DNA from: Herpetosiphon aurantiacus DSM 785
GTDB lineage: Bacteria; Chloroflexota; Chloroflexia; Chloroflexales; Herpetosiphonaceae
Direction: 5' to 3'
DNA: 64,000 nt
Assembly (NCBI GenBank): GCA_000018565.1
Contig: CP000875.1
Coordinates: 4,355,199 to 4,419,198, forward strand
The notes beneath the pieces are model-generated. The model was not told the DNA's origin and did not search any database. It saw nothing but the letters and a program-made list of their open reading frames with translations. Shown here one piece after another: positions 42,468 through 50,641 of the stretch. How positions within the stretch are numbered: position 1 is the stretch's first letter; the number at the start of each line of letters is the position of its first letter. Both the position numbers and the translations under genes were made by a program.

Positions 42468-44150
42468 TTAATCGTTGGTTTGACCAGTCGCTAAAATAAT
42501 TTTCAAGTGGCTTTCGCCATAGGCAGCGGGGTAATCTAAGGGCGAGGCCGGATAATTGGCTTCAATCGTGCCATGCCAACGCCCTTGCTGCATACCGCGT
42601 TCGACTTGACCACGAAATTGCCGCCGCGAAAGCCCAACATGGTTACAGCAAGCGATTAAATGGCCATCGGCTGGCAACAACTGCACCGCCAAGGCTACCA
42701 AATCGGCGTAATCTTCTTCGGCTCGCCAACGCTTACCCCGATTGCGGGCAAACGACGGTGGATCAAGAATCACCACATCGAATTGACGGCCTTGACGCAC
42801 CCAACGACTGAGCCAATCGAAGACATCGCCAAATACAAACTGACGATCTTCAACGGCCAACTGATTCAGGCCATAATTAATTTTGCCCCAATCCAACGAG
42901 CGCCGCGAAAGATCAAGATTGGTCACGATTGCCTCAGGGGCATCGGCAACGGCTGCCACCCCAAAGCCACAGGTATAGGCAAAGGTGTTGAGCACCCGCA
43001 ATTGACGCTTGGCAAGCAAATTGCGCACCCGTTGGCGAGTTTCACGCATATCAGCATATAAACCAATGCTCAAGCCGTCGTTAGGCCGCAATTCATAGCT
43101 TAACCCAGCTTCTTGCACCACCACTTGCTCGATTGGCTCACCCCACACTGGCCTAGTTGGAGCTAACTCAGCCATCGCGGCCTCGTCAACTTTGGCAGCA
43201 GCCCGAGGGCGATATTTAGCATAAATCGCCTGCGGCTGCCATTGCGCAACCAAGGCGTTGATTAAGCTGGCTGGCACTTGGCGCACATGTTCGTCATAGC
43301 ACGAGGCAATTAATACCTGATCAAGTTTATCGACCGTCCAATGCTGCAACCATGGATGGGTCAGACCATCGCTTGGGCCATGAAACACCCGAAAGATCGT
43401 CGTAGCAGGATCGGCTGCCAGGACAGCCCGCCGTTCAGCCGCTAACTCGATTAAGCCATTCAGCGCAGCTAGCTCGGTGCTTTGTTGTAATTCGGGCAAG
43501 CCTTGCGCCACCCGCGTGAATAAGGCTGGAGTTGGCGCTTGAATATGCAATGGTTGTTGAGTAAGCGGGTGGGTGAAGCGTAATTCGCTGGCATGCAGCA
43601 TCAGTCGGGGGGCAGCTCGCGCCACATCATACAGCGGATCGCCAACAATTGGATGGCCCAAACATTCGCAGTGCACCCGCAATTGGTGAGTTCGGCCAGT
43701 TTTTGGCTGTAATTCCAACAAGCTAAATCGCTGATCAGGACTGCTGACCAAGACCCGATAATGCGTAATTGCTGATTGAGCACGCCGATCATGGGCTGAG
43801 GCAACCTGGATCATGCCATCGCCAGCAGGCGCAAGCGCAGCATCGATGACCCCTTGAGTTTGGATGGGCACGCCATACACCAAGGCTTGGTAGGTTTTCT
43901 CAATCGTATGTTCAGCAAAGGCCGTGGCCAAATTGGCATTGGCGGCGGGGTCAAGCGCAAACAGCATCACGCCCGAGGTATCGCGATCTAGCCGCTGATG
44001 AATCGCCAAATACTCAAGTTGCAATTGGGCACGCAAAGCGCGTTCAACATCGGTTAATGCCAAATCGCCTTGGGGTGCGTGGGTTGCCACCCCGGTTGGT
44101 TTATTGATCACCAGGATTTGCTCGTCGCGGTAGAGAATTTCGATGTGCAT
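42468..44150 (-). CDS. Fusion of RluA-type pseudouridine synthase and RlmI-like rRNA methyltransferase
   Basis: Residues 1-225 are an RluA-family pseudouridine synthase: VINKPTGVATHAPQGD, HQRLDRDTSGVM with the catalytic Asp55, and GRTHQLRVHCECLGHPIVGD. There is no N-terminal S4 domain. Residues 240-560 form a SAM methyltransferase of the RlmI/RlmK type: LRPNDGLSIGLYADMRETRQ, VLNTFAYTCGFGVAAVADA, and VVILDPPSFARNRGKRWRAE, ending with LIACCNHVGLSRRQFRGQV. The PUA-like domain of classical RlmI is replaced by a linker of unclear fold. The protein may isomerise a uridine and methylate a nearby cytidine in rRNA. The start has AAGGA about 11 nt upstream. Length and frame are intact. Confidence 0.9.
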   Translation of the reverse strand: MHIEILYRDEQILVINKPTGVATHAPQGDLALTDVERALRAQLQLEYLAIHQRLDRDTSGVMLFALDPAANANLATAFAEHTIEKTYQALVYGVPIQTQGVIDAALAPAGDGMIQVASAHDRRAQSAITHYRVLVSSPDQRFSLLELQPKTGRTHQLRVHCECLGHPIVGDPLYDVARAAPRLMLHASELRFTHPLTQQPLHIQAPTPALFTRVAQGLPELQQSTELAALNGLIELAAERRAVLAADPATTIFRVFHGPSDGLTHPWLQHWTVDKLDQVLIASCYDEHVRQVPASLINALVAQWQPQAIYAKYRPRAAAKVDEAAMAELAPTRPVWGEPIEQVVVQEAGLSYELRPNDGLSIGLYADMRETRQRVRNLLAKRQLRVLNTFAYTCGFGVAAVADAPEAIVTNLDLSRRSLDWGKINYGLNQLAVEDRQFVFGDVFDWLSRWVRQGRQFDVVILDPPSFARNRGKRWRAEEDYADLVALAVQLLPADGHLIACCNHVGLSRRQFRGQVERGMQQGRWHGTIEANYPASPLDYPAAYGESHLKIILATGQTND

Positions 44151-44203
44151 TATGATTTCATTCCTTCAATCAATTGCTGCGGGGAATTAGGAATAGTATA
44201 CCC

Positions 44204-44977
44204 TCATCCCTCATCCTTCATCTGTTCAGTCAGTGTTTCGCCGAAGCGCTCCCCGCGCGAGAGATTGATCAATTCAAACAAATCATCCTGTTCAACATTA
44301 ATAATTTCACGTTTGGCGAGCTCTAAAATCGTCCAAAGGGCCACAATCACTTCGCTACGAGTCGTCGCGAGGCTCAGCAGATCGTCGAAGGCGACATAGC
44401 GTTGGCGCAACAAACGTTCGCCAATCAGCTCGGCCATTTCGGCAATTGTAATAACTTTGGCCTTGGGGATGGCAATTGGTGGAGTTTCACGCTCGATCAG
44501 GCTCAAACGCCGCGAGAGGGCATTAACCAAGGCACTTAATTTATGGGTTGCAATTTGGGGCGCTGGTAAATCGGGCTGGGGTGGCAGCGCAACCCGCTCC
44601 CACACGCGCAAACCAGCGCTTTCCCATTCGCGCAATTGGGTTGCAGCTTGTTTAAATTGTTGATATTCGCGCAAACGCTGGGCCAGTTGCTCAGCCACAT
44701 CTTCTTCAGGCGGGGCGGGTGGTGGCTCGCGTCGAGGCAGCAAAGCCCGCGATTTAATCAACAATAATTGGGCCGCCAAGGCAAGAAAATCGGCCACGGT
44801 CAAAGGGTCGGGGTCGGGAATGGCTCGCACATGGGCCAGATATTGATCGGCAACCGCTGCCAACGAAATTGCCGTGATCGCCAATTCTTCACGCTCAATC
44901 AAGCGCAACAACAAATCCAAAGGGCCAGCAAATTCGGGCAATTGCAGATTATAGGGGTGATGGGTTGCTAAGGGCAT
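44204..44977 (-). CDS. scpA: Segregation and condensation protein A
   Basis: The 257-residue protein has the ScpA kleisin signature: an N-terminal YNLQLPEFAGPLDLLLRLIE, then AADQYL-like helix, LTVADFLALAAQLLLIKSRA and LLPRREPPPAPPEE, a variable middle, and a C-terminal winged helix (RSEVIVALWTILELAKREI, QDDLFELINLS). It bridges the SMC ATPase heads in chromosome condensation. No scpB follows; the downstream gene is the RluA-RlmI fusion, 53 bp away. There is no clear ribosome binding site at the start, but the conserved N-terminus begins only about six residues in, so the chosen ATG is likely right. Confidence 0.92.
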   Translation of the reverse strand: MPLATHHPYNLQLPEFAGPLDLLLRLIEREELAITAISLAAVADQYLAHVRAIPDPDPLTVADFLALAAQLLLIKSRALLPRREPPPAPPEEDVAEQLAQRLREYQQFKQAATQLREWESAGLRVWERVALPPQPDLPAPQIATHKLSALVNALSRRLSLIERETPPIAIPKAKVITIAEMAELIGERLLRQRYVAFDDLLSLATTRSEVIVALWTILELAKREIINVEQDDLFELINLSRGERFGETLTEQMKDEG

Positions 44978-44989
44978 AATCGTATTGAT

Positions 44990-45335
44990 GAGGGATGAAG
45001 GATGAGGGATGAAATCATCGCATATCGCCCATTATAGAAGAGAGATGTAATAGTTTATCGTATGAACAACCGCCAGCATGCCCTCACCCCCTAGCCCCCT
45101 CTCCCGCCCAGCGAGCGAGGGGGGAATCATCTATATGGAACGCCCTGCTCCCGCCGCCGTGGGAAAGGGGTCGAGGGTGAGGGGACTTAAAACCTACCCT
45201 TGTAAGCTAGCCCCGCTCCCGCACGCGAGGCGAGGGGGAAGCAGCCTATCATGAGCCGACAACTCCCCTCGCCCGCCGCGGGGGGTGAGAGAACGAAACT
45301 ATCCCGATCCCCAACAACCGATCCCCCGATCCCCA
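44990..45335. repeat. Repeat-filled gap: GATGAGG words, two family A copies, ATCCCC words
   Basis: The gap 44978-45339 has no gene. It contains GATGAGGGATGAAGGATGAG (44990-45012), a full family A copy (about 45080-45180, CCCTCACCCCCTAGCCCC at the left, GGTCGAGGGTGAGGGGA at the right), the phrase AACCTACCCTTGTAAG, a second shorter copy (about 45205-45295, CCGCACGCGAGGCGAGGGG to GGGGGGTGAGAGAACG) and CCCGATCCCCAACAACCG (45303-45320). The same elements are scattered elsewhere in the window. Confidence 0.7.
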
Positions 45336-45339
45336 GCTA

Positions 45340-46590
45340 CTACGGATAAATCCCACGCATCGCCATCGCACGGACGACGCGATCAACGGCTAGCAGATAG
45401 GCCGCTGTGCGTAATGGCACAAAACGTTCTTGGGCGACGGTAAAGACCTCGTTAAAGGCCCGTTCCATGGTCGTGGCTAATTCGCCATGAACTTCGCGTT
45501 CGGTCCAAAAAAACTCTTGCAAGCCCTGGACCCATTCGAAGTAGGAAACCACAATCCCGCCTGCATTGGCCAAGATATCGGGCACAACCATAATTTGTTT
45601 GTTGGCGAGAATCGAATCGCCGGTTGGCGTGATTGGACCATTGGCTAATTCGACCACAATTTTAGCTTGAATTCGGCCAGCATTGGCTCCGCTAATATCG
45701 TTTTGGCCTGCTGCGAGCACCAAAATATCGCATGGTAATTCGAGCAATTCGTTATGGCTAATCGGCTTTGTGCCAGCCAAATTAGCTACGCCATCGGTCT
45801 GAACTCGATGTTCAATCAAAGCAGCAACATCGATTCCAGCCTCGGATTCAGCGACAATGCCGGTAGTATCATCGCTGGCAGCGATAATCCGACAGCCCAT
45901 TTCCGCCAAGAATTGCAGCACCAAACGCCCAGTCGAGCCGGAACCTTGCATCACCACCCGTGCTCCCGCCAAATCGAGGCCAATTTTGCTGGCTGCTTGG
46001 CGCACGGTATAGCACAAACCACGGGCAGTTCCTTGGCCATGGCCCTGTGAACCGCCAACTTGAACTGGTTTACCGGTTGCAACCGATGGCATTGTGTAGC
46101 CATGATGCATCGAATAGGTATCCATAATCCAAGCCATGGTTTGCTCATTGGTGTTAAGGTCGGGCATGATCACATCACGTTCAGCGCCGATCAATGGAGT
46201 AATTTCGGTCACATAACGCCGAATAATCCGCTCAAGTTCGCCACTAGTCAATTCGCGATGATCGCAAACGATCGCGCCCTTGGCTCCACCATAGGGAATT
46301 TGCACAATCGCGCAACTCCAGGTCATCCACATCGCCAAAGCTTGCATTTCATCGAGCGTAGCCGACGATTGTAAGCGCAAGCCACCTAGGGCTGGGCCAC
46401 GCGTAATATTATGATGGACACGATAGCCAGTTAAAGTTCGCACCCGCCCATTATCCAGCTTGACCGGAAAATGCACGATCAACTCACGCCGTGGCTCGCG
46501 GAGCATATCGCGAACTTCCGGTTCTAAGGCCAGCAATTCAGCGGCAATATCAAATTGGCGCTGGGCGGTTGCCATTGTGGTTTCAATCAT
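45340..46590 (-). CDS. Glutamate/leucine dehydrogenase-family protein with altered substrate site
   Basis: The 416-residue protein has the family layout: YGGAKGAIVCD with Lys104, IMPDLNTNEQTMAWIMDTYS with catalytic-type Asp144, the dinucleotide loop GSGSTG (216-221) and NAGGIVVSYFEWVQGLQEFF. Two substrate-side positions differ. The usual MTWKCA-type segment reads MTWSCA, so the Lys that contacts the amino-acid carboxylate is Ser92. The usual GGIRFHP reads GGLRLQS. Also ELANGPITP replaces EGANGPTTP. GAGGAG 7 nt upstream fixes the start. It may be an NAD-linked dehydrogenase with a different substrate, or a non-catalytic partner subunit. The upstream neighbour is the 2H-like membrane protein. 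Confidence 0.85.
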   Translation of the reverse strand: MIETTMATAQRQFDIAAELLALEPEVRDMLREPRRELIVHFPVKLDNGRVRTLTGYRVHHNITRGPALGGLRLQSSATLDEMQALAMWMTWSCAIVQIPYGGAKGAIVCDHRELTSGELERIIRRYVTEITPLIGAERDVIMPDLNTNEQTMAWIMDTYSMHHGYTMPSVATGKPVQVGGSQGHGQGTARGLCYTVRQAASKIGLDLAGARVVMQGSGSTGRLVLQFLAEMGCRIIAASDDTTGIVAESEAGIDVAALIEHRVQTDGVANLAGTKPISHNELLELPCDILVLAAGQNDISGANAGRIQAKIVVELANGPITPTGDSILANKQIMVVPDILANAGGIVVSYFEWVQGLQEFFWTEREVHGELATTMERAFNEVFTVAQERFVPLRTAAYLLAVDRVVRAMAMRGIYP

Positions 46591-46629
46591 CGTAAAACTC
46601 CTCGGCAGTGAGTGTAAAGCAACGCTGCT

Positions 46630-47589
46630 TTAGGCATAATCGTTAAGTGCATGTATCTTAACACACTCCGCATGGTTCGTGCGAGCGCCCAAACGAAAAC
46701 GCCGTACTTCGTGCCACATCCGGCCAAAACGTTCTTCAAACAAGACCAATTCAGCTACATGCCAGCGTTGTGGTTGCCAGGTTTCGGCGACCCAGGTTTG
46801 AGCGCTCGCCAAACTGCTATATTGCAGCAATTTGCCAATCGTTAAGGCTGGCCATGGCTGGCGTTTGATTGGGCGCGTTTGCGGCAAGCTCGCTTGGAGT
46901 TGTTCGAGCAAGTTTTTGCCTTGGCTAGGGAGCAGCACCAAACGATGCTGATTTGGGGCAATTTGCAAGTGCTCAAGGGTCAGATCAAAACTCGACCATT
47001 GGCTCAAGGTGGTTGCCACCGCTCGCTCAAAATCATCACGATCGCTGGGATGGCTGCTTGGCACAAGCACGATATGCGGCGGCAAGCCATGGCGATAACT
47101 CGGATCGTAGCGCTGGCGATAGTGATCAAGCATTGCCACTACATCGGGCGGCGGCACAATTGCCAAGCGAATTGGCCGATGCTTGCGCTGATAGCGCGTG
47201 CGATATTCCATAAAACGCCGAATTTGCTGGTTCATGGTGCGCAACGAGCTGATACCAAAGCGCCCCAGCCATGCCAAAAATCGATTGGACGAACCAGCCA
47301 AACGATGCAAAACCTGTTTATAAGCTACTCGCGTTCGGCGAATCAGCCGATGGCGTGGGCCAATCAAGGCCGAGCCAATCACCAAGAAGATAATCCCTTG
47401 GAGAATTGGCAGAATCACACCCAAGATGCCGATAAAAATCAAAAACCAGCCCAATATTGGTCGAACCCGTGGCCAGATACGCAAAAACCACCCCCAGAGA
47501 ATTTGGCGTTCTTGGGGGCGGTAGCTACACCACACTAAGTTTAGCAATAAGATTCCAAGTAGTAAGCGCATAATTTCAGTTTGATCCAC
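46630..47589 (-). CDS. Membrane protein with degenerate 2H-phosphoesterase-like domain
   Basis: The N-terminal part has a short hydrophobic stretch (8-20) and a helical hairpin (43-76, LGWFLIFIGILGVILPILQG) like small PGPGW-type membrane proteins, followed by a very basic segment (78-142). Residues 165-300 resemble the 2'-5' RNA ligase/2H phosphoesterase fold. The first motif reads HIV at 172-174 in PPHIVLVPS, and the second reads ALT at 248-250 in QPWPALTIGK where the family has HxT. One of two catalytic histidines is therefore lost. The ORF begins at GTG 47589, with an ATG at 47571 as alternative; no clear ribosome binding site distinguishes them. Function unknown. Confidence 0.6.
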   Translation of the reverse strand: MDQTEIMRLLLGILLLNLVWCSYRPQERQILWGWFLRIWPRVRPILGWFLIFIGILGVILPILQGIIFLVIGSALIGPRHRLIRRTRVAYKQVLHRLAGSSNRFLAWLGRFGISSLRTMNQQIRRFMEYRTRYQRKHRPIRLAIVPPPDVVAMLDHYRQRYDPSYRHGLPPHIVLVPSSHPSDRDDFERAVATTLSQWSSFDLTLEHLQIAPNQHRLVLLPSQGKNLLEQLQASLPQTRPIKRQPWPALTIGKLLQYSSLASAQTWVAETWQPQRWHVAELVLFEERFGRMWHEVRRFRLGARTNHAECVKIHALNDYA

Positions 47590-47635
47590 GTTGATCGTCA
47601 GTAGTCATCAGCGCGATTAAGCAAAATCTGCGCCG

Positions 47636-49384
47636 CTAGCGTTGCCAAGCACCCACATTCCAAGTAATTGGAGCCAATGGTTGCGGTTGCACACCTCGCA
47701 CATTCGGCGCAAGCAACACCGTGGTTTGGCGGGTAATCACGGGCAAGACTGGCAATTCGCGGGTGAAAATTTGCTGTTGTTCGCTATAGGCAGCCTTACG
47801 CACCGCCGGATCAAGCGAACTGGTCGCGGTACGAATCGCCCGATCGGCGGTATCCATACACCAACCAGTAAAATTATCGCCGGAGTAGCCGTTAATTTGG
47901 TTAGGAATCGCGGCACAACTCCACAACACCGCGCCATCGGGATCAACGCTGCGCAGCCAGCCAAACAAGGCCAATTCAAAGCGTCGCCCAAATAATGGCC
48001 CTTGCTGGCTATACAAATCGGTGGTTGATAAGGCTTCAACCTTAATATCAATCCCGATTGCCTGCATATCGCTGACAAATTGCTCACTCAGGCGTTGGCG
48101 AATCGGGGTTTGAGCCGAAGTGGTTAATGTCAATTGGAAGGGCGTACCATCAGGGCGTTCGCGCAAACCATCATCATTGGTATCACGATAATTCATTTCA
48201 TCAAGCAATTGGCGTGAAAGCGCAGGATCAAAGGTATAACTGACCACTGTTGTTGGATCAAAAGCCCATGATTCAGCCGCCAACCAACTATGCAAAACTG
48301 CTTTGGGCGTGCCATACAAGGTTGTGCTAATCGCCTCACGGTCAAAACCATGGGCAATCGCTTGGCGCATCCGAATATCTTGCAAAGCTACAACCGCCAA
48401 ATTCATGTCGATATGTTCCCAAATTGGGTTGGGAGCTTGGAGCAATTGCAAGGTTTTGGATTGCACATCAGTTTTCAGATCAAGCGCTAATTGCTCCAAC
48501 GAACCTTCTGTCCAAGCCACATCGACCCGCCCGCTCAGCACATCGTCGCGCATCATGGCAATATCAGGATATAAACGGGCAATAATCGTGCTAGGCAATT
48601 GTTCCGTTTGACCTTCGCGTCGCACAAATTCCAACTGCGTGCCTGCCGTCCAGGCTTTGAGCGTATACGGGCCATAGCCAACTGGCGACTGGGCCAAACG
48701 ATCGCTAACTTCTTTGGCACTTGGCTGACCTTCAAACAAATGCGCTGGCAATGGAGTCCAGACCGTCACCAAATAATTTGGGTCGTCGCGTTCGGGCGGC
48801 AAATAAGCACGAGTCGTATATTGATCAATCGCCACATAATCGGCGGTTAAGTCGCTTTGGGTTGCCAATTGGGCGGTTGAGGCGCTACCACGCAACAAAT
48901 TATAGGCAAAAACTGAATCAGCTGCGGTTAATGGTTGGCCATCTTCCCATTGCAAATTTTTATTCCAGCGATAGGTGACGGTCAACTGACGCACGCTGGT
49001 AATCGTTTCGGTTTGCGTGGTGGTAATTACGCCATTCGCATCAAGATTAACCGTGGTTGTAATATATTGCACATCACCATTTTCGAATGATGGCACGCGC
49101 TCCAAAACGCCAGTTGTGGTATAGGCTTCAGCAACCACCGTCAAAGGCGCAGGGTAAAGCAATTCAATCAATGGAGCTGCGCCACGAAAGGCATAACTGT
49201 AGGGATACAGATCAACTGGCTCCTCCGTTAAGCCCAACGTCCAAAGATTGGAAGTGGCAGGGTTGGTCGTTGGCAAGGGAGTTGGCACTTGGACAGTGGG
49301 CTGACCAGCTGGTGCACCACCCTCAATACTACAACCAATCAAGCTAAAACAGAGCAACAGCGCAAGGCTAAAACGCAATTTCAT
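47636..49384 (-). CDS. Orphan peptide-type ABC solute-binding lipoprotein (family 5)
   Basis: The Met at 49384 gives the natural lipoprotein signal MKLRFSLALLLCFSLIGC with lipobox LIGC; in-frame codons upstream would only lengthen it. The 582-residue protein matches family 5 binding proteins: RWNKNLQWEDGQPLTAADSV, QSPVGYGPYTLKAW, DIRMRQAIAHGFDREAISTT. It resembles the binding protein at 54049 in the LPSFE(N/D)GD opening and in WEDG(Q/T)P(L/I)TAAD, so the two are paralogues. It has no permease of its own and stands downstream of the terminator that ends the dpp operon; it may feed that transporter. Gap to the next gene is 46 bp. Confidence 0.88.
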   Translation of the reverse strand: MKLRFSLALLLCFSLIGCSIEGGAPAGQPTVQVPTPLPTTNPATSNLWTLGLTEEPVDLYPYSYAFRGAAPLIELLYPAPLTVVAEAYTTTGVLERVPSFENGDVQYITTTVNLDANGVITTTQTETITSVRQLTVTYRWNKNLQWEDGQPLTAADSVFAYNLLRGSASTAQLATQSDLTADYVAIDQYTTRAYLPPERDDPNYLVTVWTPLPAHLFEGQPSAKEVSDRLAQSPVGYGPYTLKAWTAGTQLEFVRREGQTEQLPSTIIARLYPDIAMMRDDVLSGRVDVAWTEGSLEQLALDLKTDVQSKTLQLLQAPNPIWEHIDMNLAVVALQDIRMRQAIAHGFDREAISTTLYGTPKAVLHSWLAAESWAFDPTTVVSYTFDPALSRQLLDEMNYRDTNDDGLRERPDGTPFQLTLTTSAQTPIRQRLSEQFVSDMQAIGIDIKVEALSTTDLYSQQGPLFGRRFELALFGWLRSVDPDGAVLWSCAAIPNQINGYSGDNFTGWCMDTADRAIRTATSSLDPAVRKAAYSEQQQIFTRELPVLPVITRQTTVLLAPNVRGVQPQPLAPITWNVGAWQR

Positions 49385-49586
49385 GAGCATCAATCCAAGG
49401 TCAAGCATCAAGCAAGCAATTAACAACGTGCTGATGGTTGACGCTCTAATTTATTCAAACCGCAACGTTCGATCACTTTTAAGCAACAGGCAGTGTAGCG
49501 CAGCCCGCCACTTTTGTCTAATATTTGTAGGCCATATTTCAGGGAACACAGGGGTTTCTCATCAGATCTTTAGCTCGTTAAACAAC

Positions 49587-49615
49587 GAACCGAGGTAGCA
49601 AAGCCGCCTCGGTTC
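49587..49615 (-). terminator. Terminator of the peptide-transport operon
   Basis: GAACCGAGG and CCTCGGTTC form a 9-bp perfect stem; on the minus strand it is followed by GTTGTTTAAC. It lies 24 bp after the last gene of the operon. Confidence 0.75.
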
Positions 49616-49639
49616 TGGTGTTATTGCCCAACAATACGC

Positions 49640-50629
49640 TTAACCTTGAGCAAAGTGACATGCCACAAAATGGCCTGGCTCTTTTTCCTCAAAGATTGGG
49701 TCATCGTGTTTACAAATATCTTGGGCCAGCCAGCAGCGCGGGTGGAAGCGGCAGCCACTTGGTGGATTAACTGGACTAGGCACATCGCCTTCCAAAATAA
49801 TCCGGTCGCGCTTGATAGTTGGGTCAGGCAAGGGAATTGCCGACATCAAGGCTTTGGTATAGGGATGCATTGGTTTGCGGAAGAGTTGATCGCGACTTGC
49901 GAGTTCGACCATACGACCGAGATACATCACACCGACCCGATTGCTGATATGCTCAACAACACTCAAGTTGTGGGCAATAAACAGGTAGGTCAGGCCCAAA
50001 TCTTTTTGCAAGTCGTTCAACAGGTTGAGCACTTGGGCTTGAATCGACACGTCCAAAGCTGAAACTGGCTCATCGCAGACGATCAGCTTGGGCTGCATCA
50101 CCAAAGCACGGGCAATCCCGATCCGTTGGCGTTGGCCACCCGAAAACTCGTGCGGGAAGCGGCGCATGTGACCGGAATTAAGGCCCACCCGATCCAGCAC
50201 CTGGGCAACTTGGTCAAGTCGCTCTTTGGGCGTACCAATATTGTGAATCGTCAAACCTTCGGCAATACTTTGGCCCACTGGAATCCGTGGGTTAAGCGAG
50301 GCATAAGGGTCTTGAAACACAATTTGCATATCACGGCGCAAGGTTCGCATGCGGCTAGAGCTTGCCTTGAGCACATCTTGGCCTTCAAACAGCACCTCAC
50401 CACCCGATGGTGGGATCAGGCGCAAGACTGTGCGGCCCGTCGTAGTTTTGCCACAGCCCGATTCACCGACCAAGCCAAGGGTTTCGCCCTTCTTGATGCT
50501 AAAACTCACCCCATCGAGCGCCTTAACTTGGGCGACGGTGCGGCGCATCAAACCACCCTTAATTGGAAAATATTTCTTGAGATTACGAACCTCAAGCAAA
50601 TTCTCACTGGTACTGTTGGAAACAGTCAT
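49640..50629 (-). CDS. dppF: Peptide ABC transporter ATPase (DppF/OppF type)
   Basis: The 329-residue ATPase has Walker [10 protein letters not shown], signature [15 protein letters not shown], Walker [13 protein letters not shown] and the C-terminal oligopeptide-transporter extension CRFHPRC...ICKHDDP with conserved cysteines that can hold an iron-sulfur cluster. The opening [16 protein letters not shown] followed by [11 protein letters not shown] is typical of the F subunit. AGAGG precedes the start. It is the last gene of the operon, 12 bp after the D subunit. It powers import of di- or oligopeptides, or other substrates of this family; the substrate is not deducible. Confidence 0.93.
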   Translation of the reverse strand: MTVSNSTSENLLEVRNLKKYFPIKGGLMRRTVAQVKALDGVSFSIKKGETLGLVGESGCGKTTTGRTVLRLIPPSGGEVLFEGQDVLKASSSRMRTLRRDMQIVFQDPYASLNPRIPVGQSIAEGLTIHNIGTPKERLDQVAQVLDRVGLNSGHMRRFPHEFSGGQRQRIGIARALVMQPKLIVCDEPVSALDVSIQAQVLNLLNDLQKDLGLTYLFIAHNLSVVEHISNRVGVMYLGRMVELASRDQLFRKPMHPYTKALMSAIPLPDPTIKRDRIILEGDVPSPVNPPSGCRFHPRCWLAQDICKHDDPIFEEKEPGHFVACHFAQG

Positions 50630-50641
50630 GTCAAACCTCTT

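Noticed and set aside
44204-44222. GATGAGG-type repeat words in the end of scpA taken as evidence of gene damage
   Set aside because: The ScpA C-terminal winged helix is complete before this point; only the last residues are affected.
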